Below, in pieces: positions 7,181 to 15,337 of a stretch of DNA of 54,667 nucleotides (its first letter is position 1; every line of letters starts with the position of its first letter). Source of the stretch: Leisingera sp. ANG-Vp. Lineage in GTDB: Bacteria > Pseudomonadota > Alphaproteobacteria > Rhodobacterales > Rhodobacteraceae. The position numbers and the translations under genes were made by a program. The stretch lies in NCBI RefSeq assembly GCF_000813725.1, contig NZ_JWLD01000052.1, positions 1 through 54,667 on the forward strand, given 5' to 3'. Under the pieces are notes generated by a model, which was not told where the DNA came from, did no database searches, and worked only from the letters and a program-made list of their open reading frames with translations.

Positions 7181-8551
7181 ATGTCCATTCCCCAGTCCGG
7201 CGGCGGGCCGATCGAACGCCATGAACAGCTTGCCGAATATCTTGCCGACGGCTGCAAGCCCAAGGAAGACTGGCGCATCGGCACCGAGCATGAGAAGTTC
7301 GGCTATTGCAAGGACACGCTGAAGCCGCTGCCCTATGCTGGCGAACGCTCGATTCTGGCGGTGCTTGAGGGCCTGCGCGACGGCCACGGCTGGGCGCCGC
7401 TGACCGAAGGCGATAACCTCATCGGCCTGACCAAGGACGGCGCCAATATCTCGCTGGAGCCGGGCGGGCAGCTGGAATTGTCCGGCGCGCCGCTGGAAAC
7501 CATTCACGAGACCTGCGACGAGGTGAATGCCCACCTGCGCGACGTCAAGGACATCGCCGATAAGATCGGCGTCGGCTTCATCGGTCTGGGCGCTGCGCCC
7601 ATCTGGAAGCATGAAGACATGCCGCTGATGCCCAAGGGCCGCTACAAGCTGATGGACGGCTACATGCAGCAGGTCGGCACCATGGGCACCACCATGATGC
7701 GCCGCACCTGCACCGTGCAGGTGAACCTCGACTTCTCGTCTGAAGCCGACATGGTGCAGAAACTGCGGGTGGCGCTGGCGCTGCAGCCGGTGGCAACCGC
7801 GCTGTTTGCCAATTCGCCGTTCCTGGACGGCAGGCCCAACGGCCATAAGTCCTGGCGCGCCCGCGTCTGGCGCGATCTGGACGCCGACCGCACCGGCATG
7901 CTGCCGTTTGTGTTCGAAGAGGGCTTCGGGTTTGAAGCCTGGGTCGAATATGCCCTCGATGTGCCGATGTATTTCGTCTACCGCAACGGCGAGTACATCA
8001 ACGCGCTGGGCATGTCCTTCCGCGACTTCCTGAAGGGCGAGCTGCCGGCTCTGCCGGGCGAGACCCCGACATTGTCAGACTGGGCCGACCACCTGACCAC
8101 TATCTTCCCCGAGGCCCGCATCAAGAAGTTCATCGAAATGCGCGGTGCCGACGGCGGCCCGTGGCGCCGCCTTTGCGCGCTGCCGGCCTTCTGGGTCGGC
8201 CTGACCTATGACCAGAGCGCGCTGGACGCCGCCTGGGATCTGGTCAAGGGCTGGGACGCGGAGACCCGCGACGCCCTGCGTGTTGCGGCCTCCGAGCAGG
8301 GGCTGCAGGCCAAGGTGAACGGTATCAGCATGCACGAGCTGGCCCGCGAAGTCGTGGCAATCTCGGAAAGCGGGCTGAAGGCGCGGCACAAGCCGGGCGC
8401 CGGCGGGCTGGTCCCGGATGAGACCCATTTCCTCAATGCGCTGAAAGACAGCCTCGACAGCGGCAAGGTTCCGGCTGACGAACTGCTGGAGCGCTACAAT
8501 GGTGCCTGGGGCGAAGACCTCAGCCGTATCTACGGCGAGTTCGCCTACTGA
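7181..8551 (+). CDS. gshA: Glutamate-cysteine ligase, plant/alphaproteobacterial type
   Basis: The 456-residue product catalyses ATP-dependent formation of gamma-glutamylcysteine, the first step of glutathione synthesis. It matches the class found in plants and alphaproteobacteria: EDWRIGTEHEKFGY near residues 25-38 (nucleotide/metal-binding Glu), LEPGGQLELSGAPLETIH (about 92-109), and MMRRTCTVQVNLDFSSE (about 170-186). ATG 7181 is preferred over the in-frame GTG at 7172; AGGACGG lies upstream of both. The TGA overlaps the next start by one base, so the AhpD-like gene is co-translated, which fits a thiol or peroxide theme. Confidence 0.95.
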   Translation: MSIPQSGGGPIERHEQLAEYLADGCKPKEDWRIGTEHEKFGYCKDTLKPLPYAGERSILAVLEGLRDGHGWAPLTEGDNLIGLTKDGANISLEPGGQLELSGAPLETIHETCDEVNAHLRDVKDIADKIGVGFIGLGAAPIWKHEDMPLMPKGRYKLMDGYMQQVGTMGTTMMRRTCTVQVNLDFSSEADMVQKLRVALALQPVATALFANSPFLDGRPNGHKSWRARVWRDLDADRTGMLPFVFEEGFGFEAWVEYALDVPMYFVYRNGEYINALGMSFRDFLKGELPALPGETPTLSDWADHLTTIFPEARIKKFIEMRGADGGPWRRLCALPAFWVGLTYDQSALDAAWDLVKGWDAETRDALRVAASEQGLQAKVNGISMHELAREVVAISESGLKARHKPGAGGLVPDETHFLNALKDSLDSGKVPADELLERYNGAWGEDLSRIYGEFAY

Positions 8552-9105
8552 TGCAGAGGATCCCGGCAGTCGCCAAGGACGCGGAGACCCCGGACCAGGC
8601 GGCGGCCCAGGCCCGGGTCGCCAAAATGTGGGGACGCAGGCTGAACATCTCGGATGCGATGGCCCATAACCCGGCAGTGCTGGAGGGGTTTCTGTCGTTC
8701 TGGGCGGCGCTGGACAACTGCGGGCTGTCGGCTGAGGACCGCGAGGTCATCTGCATGGACATGGCGGTGCAGAACGGCTGCCATTACTGCGTGCCGGCCC
8801 ATCTGGGCATGGCCGAGGCCCGTGGCATCGATATGGATATGATCCGCCGGATTGCCCGGGGCGACTTGCTGGAAGGGGGCAGCCGTCCGGCCCGGCTGCA
8901 GCACCTGACCCGGCGGCTGGTTGAGACCGGCGGCCGGCTCAGCGATGCGGAATTGGCCCAGGCCCATGCCGACGGGTTTGACGACGGACAGCTGGTGGCC
9001 ATCGTGGCCGAGATTGCTCATTGCCATTTCACCAACAGTTTCAACCGGATGGCTGGTACTGAGCCGGATCCGCATTTCCCGGATTGGCCGGAACCGGCGT
9101 CCTGA
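8551..9105 (+). CDS. Carboxymuconolactone decarboxylase / AhpD-like protein
   Basis: The 184-residue alpha-helical protein has the AhpD-type redox motif GCHYCVPAH, with Cys77, Cys80 and His84 in the CxxC-x3-H arrangement. Members either act as alkylhydroperoxidase or peroxiredoxin partners, or use the fold for other chemistry. The two cysteines make a redox role more likely than decarboxylation. A second conserved-looking segment, EIAHCHFTNSFNR, is near the C-terminus. It starts inside the gshA stop codon, so coupling to glutathione synthesis is likely (inference). Confidence 0.88.
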   Translation: MQRIPAVAKDAETPDQAAAQARVAKMWGRRLNISDAMAHNPAVLEGFLSFWAALDNCGLSAEDREVICMDMAVQNGCHYCVPAHLGMAEARGIDMDMIRRIARGDLLEGGSRPARLQHLTRRLVETGGRLSDAELAQAHADGFDDGQLVAIVAEIAHCHFTNSFNRMAGTEPDPHFPDWPEPAS

Positions 9106-9338
9106 CCAGCACCCTGTACCCGGTACCGCATCGCTAAGCACTTCTTGGCTGAGCCACAACAGTACTCCAGTGGGGCAGGCCAAGACCTTAGTCTCATCCG
9201 AGGCGAAGTTCCGTGCCGGCCGGCCAGGCTGACATGGGCGGCCGCCCTTCCGAAAGTGCAGGGCCTATACGAAAGACGTATTGTCTTACCTGAATTTCTT
9301 ACGGCACAGTGGTCCCGGGGGACTTTTACGGGGCTTTT

Positions 9339-10049
9339 ATGCTGGCAATTCGAAGCAAGAGCCAGAAATGGTATTTCGTTGCATCTGTAACCATGATTTC
9401 GCTGGCGGTTTCCTGGCTGGTGACTTCGCTGACTGCCCCTGAAGGTCTCACCCGAGCGTCATTGGTGCCTTCGACGCTGGCGCCGCTTCTGATTGCACCG
9501 CTGGCGTCCTATTGGGCGGCCTGCAGGCTTCTGGAAATTCATATCCTGAACGAAAAACTGCTGCATCTCGCAGCGCATGACCAGATGACCTCGCTCTACA
9601 GCCGTGACCATTTCTTCCGCTTGATTGCCGGGCTGGGCAGCGAGTTTCAGGGCAGTTTCCTGCTTGCGGATATCGACAGGTTCAAGTCGATCAATGACAC
9701 CCATGGCCACCAGGCCGGGGACGAGGTGATCCGCTTTGTCGCCAGTGTTCTGAAGGATGGCGTTCAGCCTGGCGGTATTGCAGCGCGGTTTGGCGGCGAG
9801 GAATTTGTTGCCTGTCTGCCGGACGTGCCCCTGACTGCGGCCGCGGAAACAGCGGAAGCGATCCGTCGCACCATTGGGGCCCGGCCGCTTTCAGTCGGCG
9901 CCGAAGGATTGCTGTGCACAGTTTCCATCGGCCTTGGGTATCACGACGGCAGCCGCCCGGTCGAAGCAGTGCTGCGCGATGCGGATGAGGCGCTCTATGC
10001 AGCCAAGAACGGCGGCCGCAACCAGGTGCAGCCGGCCTTCACAGGCTAA
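9339..10049 (+). CDS. Membrane-anchored diguanylate cyclase (GGDEF domain)
   Basis: The 236-residue protein has two N-terminal hydrophobic segments (about 12-31 and 47-65) and a cytoplasmic GGDEF domain (about 75-236). The signature is intact as GGEEF (152-156), with metal-binding LADIDRF (109-115) and the domain start AHDQMTSLYSRD. It should make cyclic di-GMP from two GTP. The RxxD inhibitory site usually five residues before the signature is QPGG here, so simple product inhibition is not expected. ATG 9339 has GGGG five bases upstream and is preferred to a GTG at 9309. The 233-base region before it shows no gene. It converges on the DUF805 gene, overlapping by four bases. Confidence 0.92.
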   Translation: MLAIRSKSQKWYFVASVTMISLAVSWLVTSLTAPEGLTRASLVPSTLAPLLIAPLASYWAACRLLEIHILNEKLLHLAAHDQMTSLYSRDHFFRLIAGLGSEFQGSFLLADIDRFKSINDTHGHQAGDEVIRFVASVLKDGVQPGGIAARFGGEEFVACLPDVPLTAAAETAEAIRRTIGARPLSVGAEGLLCTVSIGLGYHDGSRPVEAVLRDADEALYAAKNGGRNQVQPAFTG

Positions 10050-10918
10050 CGCCCCGCGCCGCCCAGCACCCGGGTCTTGTAGAGTTCCTTAACCTGAGCC
10101 TTGCGGGCGGCCTGCAACTGCAGTTCCTCTTCGGCTGAGCGCTTTTGCAGATAAGTATAGCCCGCGAAGGCGCTGCCCCTGCCGTTTCCTGCTCCTTGCA
10201 GCGCAGGCTGGTTCTGAGCGGAGCCATAGGCGTTTTCGCCCCGCTCCGACGGCAGCAGCATGAAATAGAGATGCAGCAGCAGCGCAATAAAGGGTCCCAG
10301 CCCGAAGAACACGGAAAAAAACAGGAATTGAAACCCGAGCATCGGATCATGTGCCGTCAGGTCCCGGGTTTGCTTCAGCGCGGCGCCCGGGTCCGCCTGT
10401 GAGGCAACGCCGAGCAGCTCGCTTAGCACAGCGTCCCAGTTCATCGCATTGGCGGCAGCTGCCAGGTTGAACAGCGCCTCCCAGAAGCCGCCGGATACCG
10501 AAGCAAGCACCGCGCCGTCAATCAGCAGCCCGCCGCTTATGCTGCCGGGGTCGCTTGTCCCTGCTGTGGTCAGGAAGCCAAAACTCATGATCAGCCCCAG
10601 CGACACCGCGCTGAAGGGTAGCTTGGCCCATTTGCCGCTGCGCCCGGCATCGTGCAGGCGGCGCACGGTCAGCGACAGCCGCGGGATGAAGGTGAACAGA
10701 AACAACCCAGGGGAGCCATAGTGGAACGGGTTCAGCGGCGGCACTTCACGGCGGGACAGATGCGCCCAAATCTCCTGTGCGTCACCTGGCAGCATCAGAA
10801 AAATGAGGAGCCAAATTATAGGGATAACGCACCAGTACTCAAATCGGGTGGCGCGGCCGTCAAAGTCGAGGAACTTGAATGCAAAGCTTTCAAAAGGGGC
10901 AAGAATGCGGGCAATCAT
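10046..10918 (-). CDS. DUF805 family membrane protein
   Basis: The 290-residue protein starts with the DUF805 pattern: FKFLDFDGRATRFEYW (about 14-29), then hydrophobic helices, and PRLSLTVRRLHDAGRSG (about 82-98), which holds the family's conserved RRLHD. Helices follow in the middle and near residue 235. The C-terminal tail is charged and probably cytoplasmic. Function is unknown for the family. The start at 10918 is chosen by homology; the frame continues upstream into the end of the desaturase region, which I reject as coding for this protein. Confidence 0.85.
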   Translation of the reverse strand: MIARILAPFESFAFKFLDFDGRATRFEYWCVIPIIWLLIFLMLPGDAQEIWAHLSRREVPPLNPFHYGSPGLFLFTFIPRLSLTVRRLHDAGRSGKWAKLPFSAVSLGLIMSFGFLTTAGTSDPGSISGGLLIDGAVLASVSGGFWEALFNLAAAANAMNWDAVLSELLGVASQADPGAALKQTRDLTAHDPMLGFQFLFFSVFFGLGPFIALLLHLYFMLLPSERGENAYGSAQNQPALQGAGNGRGSAFAGYTYLQKRSAEEELQLQAARKAQVKELYKTRVLGGAGR

Positions 10919-11003
10919 CGGAAACCTGCTGTCAAAAAAATCTCCCTTGAGTTGCGCTGAAAACCGGGCCTGATTGTGGCGCGCCGAAGGCGGAAACAGG
11001 ATA

Positions 11004-11819
11004 TCAGCGCCGGTCCAGCCAAGACACCACGGGAAGGCGGCTGGCGGCATAGCCGGGCACCTGGGCGTCCAGCCGCCCGGCCAGTTCCGGCAGGCGGCTC
11101 ACCGGCACTTTGGGGAACAGGTGGTGCTCGCGGTGGTAGAACATCAGATAGGCCGCCTTGGCCAGAACCCCGCGCTGGCTGCGCGCGGCCAGGCCCGAGG
11201 AGCCGGTGCCCTGATGGGTGATCTAGACCGCGAAAAAGGCGGTCATGCATTGCGCCGCAGCCATCGCCGCCAGGTGCAGCAGCAGCAAGCGCTGGCCGCT
11301 CCACAGGATTAGCCCGGCGGCAAGCGCCACGCACAGCCCGTCGCGCAGCATCCGCCGGCGCCATTTCGCGCCGCCCTGCTGCCAGCAGTTCCGGATCAGA
11401 TCGACCGGAAACCGCGGCCCGTAGCGCAGCACTTCCCATGCTGTCATATGGCCGCAATGCCCCTCGATGTCACCGGGTCCCATGGAATGGCGGTGATGCT
11501 GCATGTGGCTCCAAGCAACCGAGCAGTTGCAGCCGCACATCAGGGCGCTGAGGATATGCAGCACGGCGATATCGCCCTGGCGCGGCAGGCCCAGGTTGCC
11601 GTGGATCGCCTCGTGATTCAGCCGCAGCGCGCAGAGGAAGAACATGAAGCTGCCCGCCGCCCCCAGCGGCCAGAGCGGGGAGGCATAGAGGACCCAGGAC
11701 AGGATCAGCCAGGGCAGCGGCAAGGTCAGCTCCCCCCAGCGCTGGCGGCGGGTGACTGGCAGCAGATCCTGCCAGTCCACATTGCGGGGCGCCGATTCAC
11801 GGGAAACAGGCGGGCACAT
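11004..11819 (-). pseudogene. Fatty acid desaturase interrupted by an amber codon
   Basis: The frame starts at ATG 11819 (AAGGAG eight bases upstream) and would give a 271-residue membrane desaturase ending with TGA at 11004-11006. An in-frame TAG at 11223-11225 (codon 199) splits it. Upstream of the stop are two histidine boxes, HEAIH and HMQHH. The third, HREHHLFP, lies 28 codons downstream in the same frame, followed by the typical KVPVSRLPELA end. All three boxes bind the di-iron centre, so the 198-residue fragment should be inactive. The codon falls after FFAV, where relatives usually have Trp, so TGG to TAG is the simplest cause. No other damage is visible, so the loss is recent, a sequencing error, or suppressed. 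Confidence 0.85.
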
Positions 11820-11844
11820 GGCGGTCTCCTTTGCGGCGGGAGGT

Positions 11845-12228
11845 TCAGGCAGGCTGTTCAGCCGCGTCTTGCGGTTCAGGCTTGGAGGATTGCGGGCGCT
11901 GGCCGCCTTGCAAGGCTTCCCGGACCACTGCCCGCAGGGTGGCAACCGCGTGGGAGAACCCGAGGCCAAGGCAGATTGCCGCGAGACCAAGCGCAGGCAG
12001 CAAGCCAAGGGTATCCATGTCCAGAAGCGGGATCGCGGCACCGATCAGGATGACGCCGCCAAGACCAACCATGGCATAGCCTGTGGCGATGGTGACAGCA
12101 CCCGCCCTGGCGGCGCGCCCGGACTGCGGGCAGTCGCCCAGCAAGCTCCCGATCCGCAGGATCATCAGCACCATCGCCAGCAGCATCAGCACGCCAAACC
12201 CCAGGTAGATTCCGATTTCAATCAGCAT
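11845..12228 (-). CDS. Small membrane protein, unknown function
   Basis: The 127-residue protein has three or four hydrophobic segments (about 3-25, 43-63, 66-90) and a polar C-terminal tail rich in Gln, Pro and Glu (105-127). I do not recognise the family. It lies between a second small membrane protein (18 bases upstream) and the desaturase (25 bases downstream) on one strand, so all three are probably one transcript under the GbsR-type regulator. A role in lipid or membrane homeostasis is inference from that context. Confidence 0.75.
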   Translation of the reverse strand: MLIEIGIYLGFGVLMLLAMVLMILRIGSLLGDCPQSGRAARAGAVTIATGYAMVGLGGVILIGAAIPLLDMDTLGLLPALGLAAICLGLGFSHAVATLRAVVREALQGGQRPQSSKPEPQDAAEQPA

Positions 12229-12246
12229 GATGTGTTCCTTTCCAGG

Positions 12247-12684
12247 TCAAATGGTCTGTTTGTAGAAATCGCGTTCGAGCCAGCGATAGAGCAGGCCGCT
12301 CACCGCGCCCCACAGAGGGGCGAAAACCAGTCCGAAAATAAAGAAGATGGCAGGCAACTCGGTAGAGGCGCCCATGGCTTCAGACAGAGTTAGGATTGTT
12401 AGAAAAACAGCTGCGTGCACGATCAGTGCCAAACCTGCCCAGCCGCTTGCCGAATATCTGTGCAGCGGCATCACGATCAGCATCACCGGCACCCCGACGG
12501 CCAGGTAAACAGGGCCTCCCAGTGCCGCGGCTATCACCGGAAGGATCAGCGGGAAGCCCAGAGTTCCAGTCAGCAGGGGGCCTCCGGCCATGGCGATCCC
12601 AAAGGCAACCGGGTCGATCAGATGCCGTTTGGCATGAGCTCTGGGAAACAGCGGGCATCCAGTTATTGCAGTTATTTCTGTCAT
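12247..12684 (-). CDS. Small polytopic membrane protein, unknown function
   Basis: The 145-residue protein has about four hydrophobic segments with short polar loops; the N-terminal HAKRHLIDPVAFGIAMAGGP is distinctive but I cannot name it. Two starts are possible. ATG 12684 lies inside a palindrome nearly identical to the one at the regulator promoter. ATG 12741 overlaps the regulator stop as ATGA and would add 19 residues. I chose 12684 because the intervening DNA is A+T-rich, like a promoter. It is the first gene of the small-membrane-protein and desaturase set. Confidence 0.7.
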   Translation of the reverse strand: MTEITAITGCPLFPRAHAKRHLIDPVAFGIAMAGGPLLTGTLGFPLILPVIAAALGGPVYLAVGVPVMLIVMPLHRYSASGWAGLALIVHAAVFLTILTLSEAMGASTELPAIFFIFGLVFAPLWGAVSGLLYRWLERDFYKQTI

Positions 12685-12692
12685 GAGAGAAA
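12675..12692. promoter_or_regulatory. Operator-like palindrome at the membrane-protein/desaturase operon
   Basis: TTTCTGTCATGAGAGAAA is an inverted repeat with one imperfect pair. It matches the palindrome at 13290-13307 in 16 of 18 positions. It spans the preferred start codon of the gene beginning at 12684, so a bound repressor would block transcription or initiation. Likely ligand: the GbsR-type protein encoded at 12738-13274 (inference). Confidence 0.55.
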
Positions 12693-12737
12693 TTTCCTCG
12701 CAAAATTTTTTCCACCAGGGCCGCTGCAGGCCCGCAC

Positions 12738-13274
12738 TCATTCCGTCTGTTTGCCGCCAGGCAGGAACCGCGCCACCTTGGCGCCCAGCTTCAGCACCGC
12801 CAGGTGCACCGAACGGGGCAGGCGGGAGAAGTCTGCATACCAGTCGTCAAACATCCGCATCACCCGCAGTGTCTCACCCATGCGCTCCTTGACCGCCTTG
12901 GGGGTGCTGTCGCCCTCCGCCTCTTGCATCACCGCGTCCAGGGCCCGCAGAGTGGGGGCAAACTCGCGCTCGCGCCGCGCCGCAATCACCGCGTCCACCA
13001 GATCGAACATGTCGCGGATCGAGGTGAAGTGATCGCGCCGGTCGCCCAGCTGGCGGCTCACCTTGACCAGCCCTTGCGCCTGCAGCTCTTTCAGCCCGTT
13101 GGAGACGTTGGACCGTGCCAGCCCCAGCACCTCGCAGATCTCATCCGCGGTCATCGGATCAGAGGCGATATGCAGCAGCGCATGGATCTGCGCGACGGAA
13201 CGGTTCACCCCCCAGCGGGTGCCCATCTCGCCCCAGTGAAGGATAAAGTTCTGCATCGCGGGGGTCAGTTTCAT
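12738..13274 (-). CDS. GbsR/MarR-type transcriptional regulator
   Basis: The 178-residue protein begins with a winged-helix domain of the GbsR subgroup: NFILHWGEMGTRWGVNRSVAQIHALL (quoted in part) at about 8-33, and the recognition helix region LGLARSNVSNGLKELQ (about 53-68) followed by the wing LVKVSRQLGDRRDHF. GbsR proteins are usually repressors, often of osmolyte or membrane-related genes. The C-terminal half is helical and probably the dimer interface. Its own promoter carries a palindrome that recurs at the next operon on the same strand, which supports autoregulation plus control of the downstream membrane genes. Confidence 0.88.
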   Translation of the reverse strand: MKLTPAMQNFILHWGEMGTRWGVNRSVAQIHALLHIASDPMTADEICEVLGLARSNVSNGLKELQAQGLVKVSRQLGDRRDHFTSIRDMFDLVDAVIAARREREFAPTLRALDAVMQEAEGDSTPKAVKERMGETLRVMRMFDDWYADFSRLPRSVHLAVLKLGAKVARFLPGGKQTE

Positions 13275-13289
13275 CACGGTATCCTGAAA

Positions 13290-13307
13290 TTTCTGTAATG
13301 ACAGAAA
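13290..13307. promoter_or_regulatory. Operator-like palindrome at the GbsR-type regulator
   Basis: TTTCTGTAATGACAGAAA is a perfect 7-bp inverted repeat with a 4-base centre, 16 bases upstream of the regulator start. It overlaps the -10 position of the best promoter. A near copy is at 12675-12692. Confidence 0.65.
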
Positions 13308-13331
13308 ATTGGAAAATCCGAGTCGTGTCAA
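13303..13331 (-). promoter_or_regulatory. Candidate promoter of the GbsR-type regulator
   Basis: On the minus strand a consensus -35 TTGACA (13331-13326) is followed after 17 bases by TTTTCT (13308-13303). The -10 is weak, but it coincides with the operator palindrome, as expected for an autorepressed gene. Confidence 0.45.
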
Positions 13332-13369
13332 GACAAAGAAAAACCGGCGGCAGGTTGCCCCGCCGCCGG
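13332..13369 (-). terminator. Rho-independent terminator of the YHS-domain gene
   Basis: A perfect 8-bp stem CCGGCGGC/GCCGCCGG (13344-13351 with 13362-13369) lies 30 bases beyond the YHS gene stop. On the minus strand it is followed by TTTTTCTTTGTC. It separates the YHS gene from the regulator promoter. Confidence 0.8.
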
Positions 13370-13398
13370 CTGTTCGCATTTGAGTGGCGGCTAATGCC

Positions 13399-13875
13399 TT
13401 ACTGCGCCTGCAGCTCCGCCGGGGTCTTGTCGGCGATGTCTTCCCAGTTGACGTTGGCGTTCTGCACAAAGCCCGGGATGTCGCCTTCCCAGCGTTCCTG
13501 GATGTCAGCCGACAGGTTCAGGTACAGGGTGTTGTCGACGATCTTCCAGTGGTTCGGGTCGCCGTCGAACTTGAAGCCCATTGCGGTGCCAAAGGCGCAG
13601 TAGCCGCCGTAGGCCGGCAGGTAGGCTTCGGGATTCTTCTCAAAGGCCGCTTTGTGCTCTTCCGAAGCAAAGCGGTAGGTTGCGTCATTGAAAACAGTTG
13701 TGATTTTATAGCTGCCCTTGGTGGGGGCACCGTCTGTGAAATATGCGACCGGGTCATAGCCCTGCATTGCCAGGCCGGTGGAGGATGCGTTGATCTCAAC
13801 GCCTGCCGCCAGTGCCGAGGTTGCCATCGCAACCGACAGAGCCACACCGCTGATCAGTGCCTTTACTTTGTTCAT
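13399..13875 (-). CDS. Secreted YHS-domain protein
   Basis: The 158-residue protein has a signal peptide ending ATSALA-AG near residue 24, so it is periplasmic. The YHS domain follows, with the diagnostic GYDPVAYFTDG (about 38-48), FASEEHKAAFEKNPEAYLPAYGGYCAFG (quoted in part; about 70-97) and a C-terminal WEDIADKTPAE. The single Cys in GGYCAFG is typical of YHS proteins proposed to bind metals. AAGGACGG precedes the ATG at 13875. The gene has its own terminator. A metal-handling role is family inference. Confidence 0.9.
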   Translation of the reverse strand: MNKVKALISGVALSVAMATSALAAGVEINASSTGLAMQGYDPVAYFTDGAPTKGSYKITTVFNDATYRFASEEHKAAFEKNPEAYLPAYGGYCAFGTAMGFKFDGDPNHWKIVDNTLYLNLSADIQERWEGDIPGFVQNANVNWEDIADKTPAELQAQ

Positions 13876-14116
13876 GGGTCCCGTCCTTTCAAATCCCGGC
13901 CAGGGTGTTCCGAATTGCTTGCCCGGCCGGCGTTTCACCATGTGTGCCGCGGTATGCTGCGGGTCACGGAACCCATGTGGAGAGCCGGTTGATCACGTTC
14001 AAAACAACTCAATTTGAATGTGCGCCAGGCCATGGCAGCCTGTGCATTCCTGCGCAGAACGGGTGACAGGCGGTTTTTCTCCAGCCAGTATGGCAGTAGG
14101 TAACATGGAGTTGAGG

Positions 14117-14470
14117 ATGACAGGATCACTTTCCGCCAGCCGCGGTTTCCTGGCTGGGATTGCAGCCGTTTTCACCGCGGCCGCGCTCCCGGCCTTTGCG
14201 CAAAGCGTCAGCGGCGTTTACCGGGCCGAAGGCCGCAATCCTGACGGCAGCAGCTATACCGGCACCGTGCAGATCCAGGACAGCGGCGGCAGCGTGCAGA
14301 TGCAATGGAGCATCGCCGGCCAAAGCTACTCGGGCAATGGCTCGCGCAACGGCGATGTGGTTTGGGTCGATTGGGGGCAGACGCATCCGGTGGTTTATGT
14401 GCGGATGCCCAGCGGCGAGCTGCACGGCACCTGGGCCAACGGCCGCGCCCTGGAGCGGCTTATCCCGTAA
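14117..14470 (+). CDS. Small secreted protein, unknown function
   Basis: This 117-residue protein has a signal peptide ending near ALPAFA-QS. The mature part is about 90 residues, rich in Gly, Ser and aromatic residues with short beta-strand-like repeats (SGVYRAEGRNPDGSSY, VQIQDSGGSVQMQW). It looks like a small all-beta periplasmic or secreted protein. ATG 14117 has GGAG at good spacing; an ATG at 14105 would add four residues. The 3' end overlaps the convergent gene by 11 bases. The 241-base divergent gap to the YHS gene holds no other gene that I can support. Confidence 0.75.
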   Translation: MTGSLSASRGFLAGIAAVFTAAALPAFAQSVSGVYRAEGRNPDGSSYTGTVQIQDSGGSVQMQWSIAGQSYSGNGSRNGDVVWVDWGQTHPVVYVRMPSGELHGTWANGRALERLIP

Positions 14471-14735
14471 CCTCCAGCCCCAGCACGAAGCGGATCACTT
14501 TCTCCTCCGGCATCTCGCAGGGTTTCAGCAGCGCGCCGGAGTCCAGCCGGTAGAGGTTGAGGCTGATGTAATCCGTGCCGCCCAGCTCGCGGGCCACCAG
14601 CTTCTGGGCTTTGCCGCCTGCCAGGTTTTCGCGGGTGACGGTGTACTTGCGCCCGTTAGCAGCTCCGGTGAAACCGCCCAGCGGCAGTGCGTCAAAGGCG
14701 GCCAGAAACGCATCCAGCCCGCCTTCAGGGCTCAT
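14460..14735 (-). CDS. Conserved 91-residue hypothetical protein
   Basis: The small cytoplasmic protein has a recognisable start, MSPEGGLDAFLAAFDALP, a basic middle (NGRKYTVTRENLAGGKAQKL) and the end PEEKVIRFVLGLEVTG. No signal or membrane segment is visible. Its ATG overlaps the plsY TGA by four bases (ATGA), so it is the last gene of the pyrB-plsY chain. I cannot name the family. Confidence 0.75.
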   Translation of the reverse strand: MSPEGGLDAFLAAFDALPLGGFTGAANGRKYTVTRENLAGGKAQKLVARELGGTDYISLNLYRLDSGALLKPCEMPEEKVIRFVLGLEVTG

Positions 14736-15337
14736 TTCTGGCCGATCCGCGGCTCGGTGCCTGCCCGCAGGCGGGCAATATTGGCTGAGTGGCGGATATA
14801 GACCACCGCTGCCAGAAGCATCGCCAGCAGGGCGGCTTGCTGATAGCCCAGCACAAAAGCCCAGACCGCGCCCGAGGCGGCTGAGACCAGCGCGCCCATC
14901 GAGGAGATCCGGCTGATCGCCGCTGCTGCCAGCCAGGTCAGGCAGCAGGCGATGCCCACCGGCCAGGCCAGCGCCAGCATCAGGCCCAGGAAGGTCGCCA
15001 CGCCCTTGCCGCCCTTGAACCCCAGCCAGACCGGGAAGCAATGGCCGAGGAAGGACATCAGGCCGGCCATCTGCGCTGCATCCTCGCCGGCCAGAAAGCG
15101 GGCCAGCAGCACCGCCGCCGCGCCCTTGCCGCCATCCAAAAGCAGTGTCAGTGCCGCGGCGGCCTTGCTGCCGGTGCGCAGAACGTTGGTGGTGCCGATA
15201 TTGCCCGAGCCGATTTCGCGCAGATTGCCCAGCCCGAACGCCTTGGTGACCACCATGCCAAAGGGCACGGACCCCAGGCCATAGCCGATCACCGCCCACA
15301 GGATCAGAACCGCGGCAGAGCTTTCGAGTACTGGCAT
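14732..15337 (-). CDS. plsY: Acyl-phosphate glycerol-3-phosphate acyltransferase PlsY
   Basis: The 201-residue integral membrane enzyme transfers an acyl group from acyl-phosphate to glycerol-3-phosphate, the first step of phospholipid synthesis. Family motifs are visible: GSVPFGMVVTKAFGLGNLREIGSGNIGTTN (quoted in part; about 22-51), the KGAAAVLLAR segment, and LGHCFPVWLGFKGGKGVATFLG (quoted in part; about 96-117). About five hydrophobic helices are present. It starts on the dihydroorotase-like stop (TAATG), so it is coupled to the pyrimidine genes. Confidence 0.96.
   Translation of the reverse strand: MPVLESSAAVLILWAVIGYGLGSVPFGMVVTKAFGLGNLREIGSGNIGTTNVLRTGSKAAAALTLLLDGGKGAAAVLLARFLAGEDAAQMAGLMSFLGHCFPVWLGFKGGKGVATFLGLMLALAWPVGIACCLTWLAAAAISRISSMGALVSAASGAVWAFVLGYQQAALLAMLLAAVVYIRHSANIARLRAGTEPRIGQK

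Noticed and set aside
10919-11050. Upstream extension of the DUF805 gene by 44 codons
   Set aside because: It overlaps the end of the desaturase frame and carries none of the family's N-terminal pattern, which begins at 10918.
13998-14018. TTCAAA...TTTGAA inverted repeat between the YHS gene and the small secreted protein gene
   Set aside because: Only six bases per arm with a nine-base gap in an A+T-rich patch; no second copy was seen.
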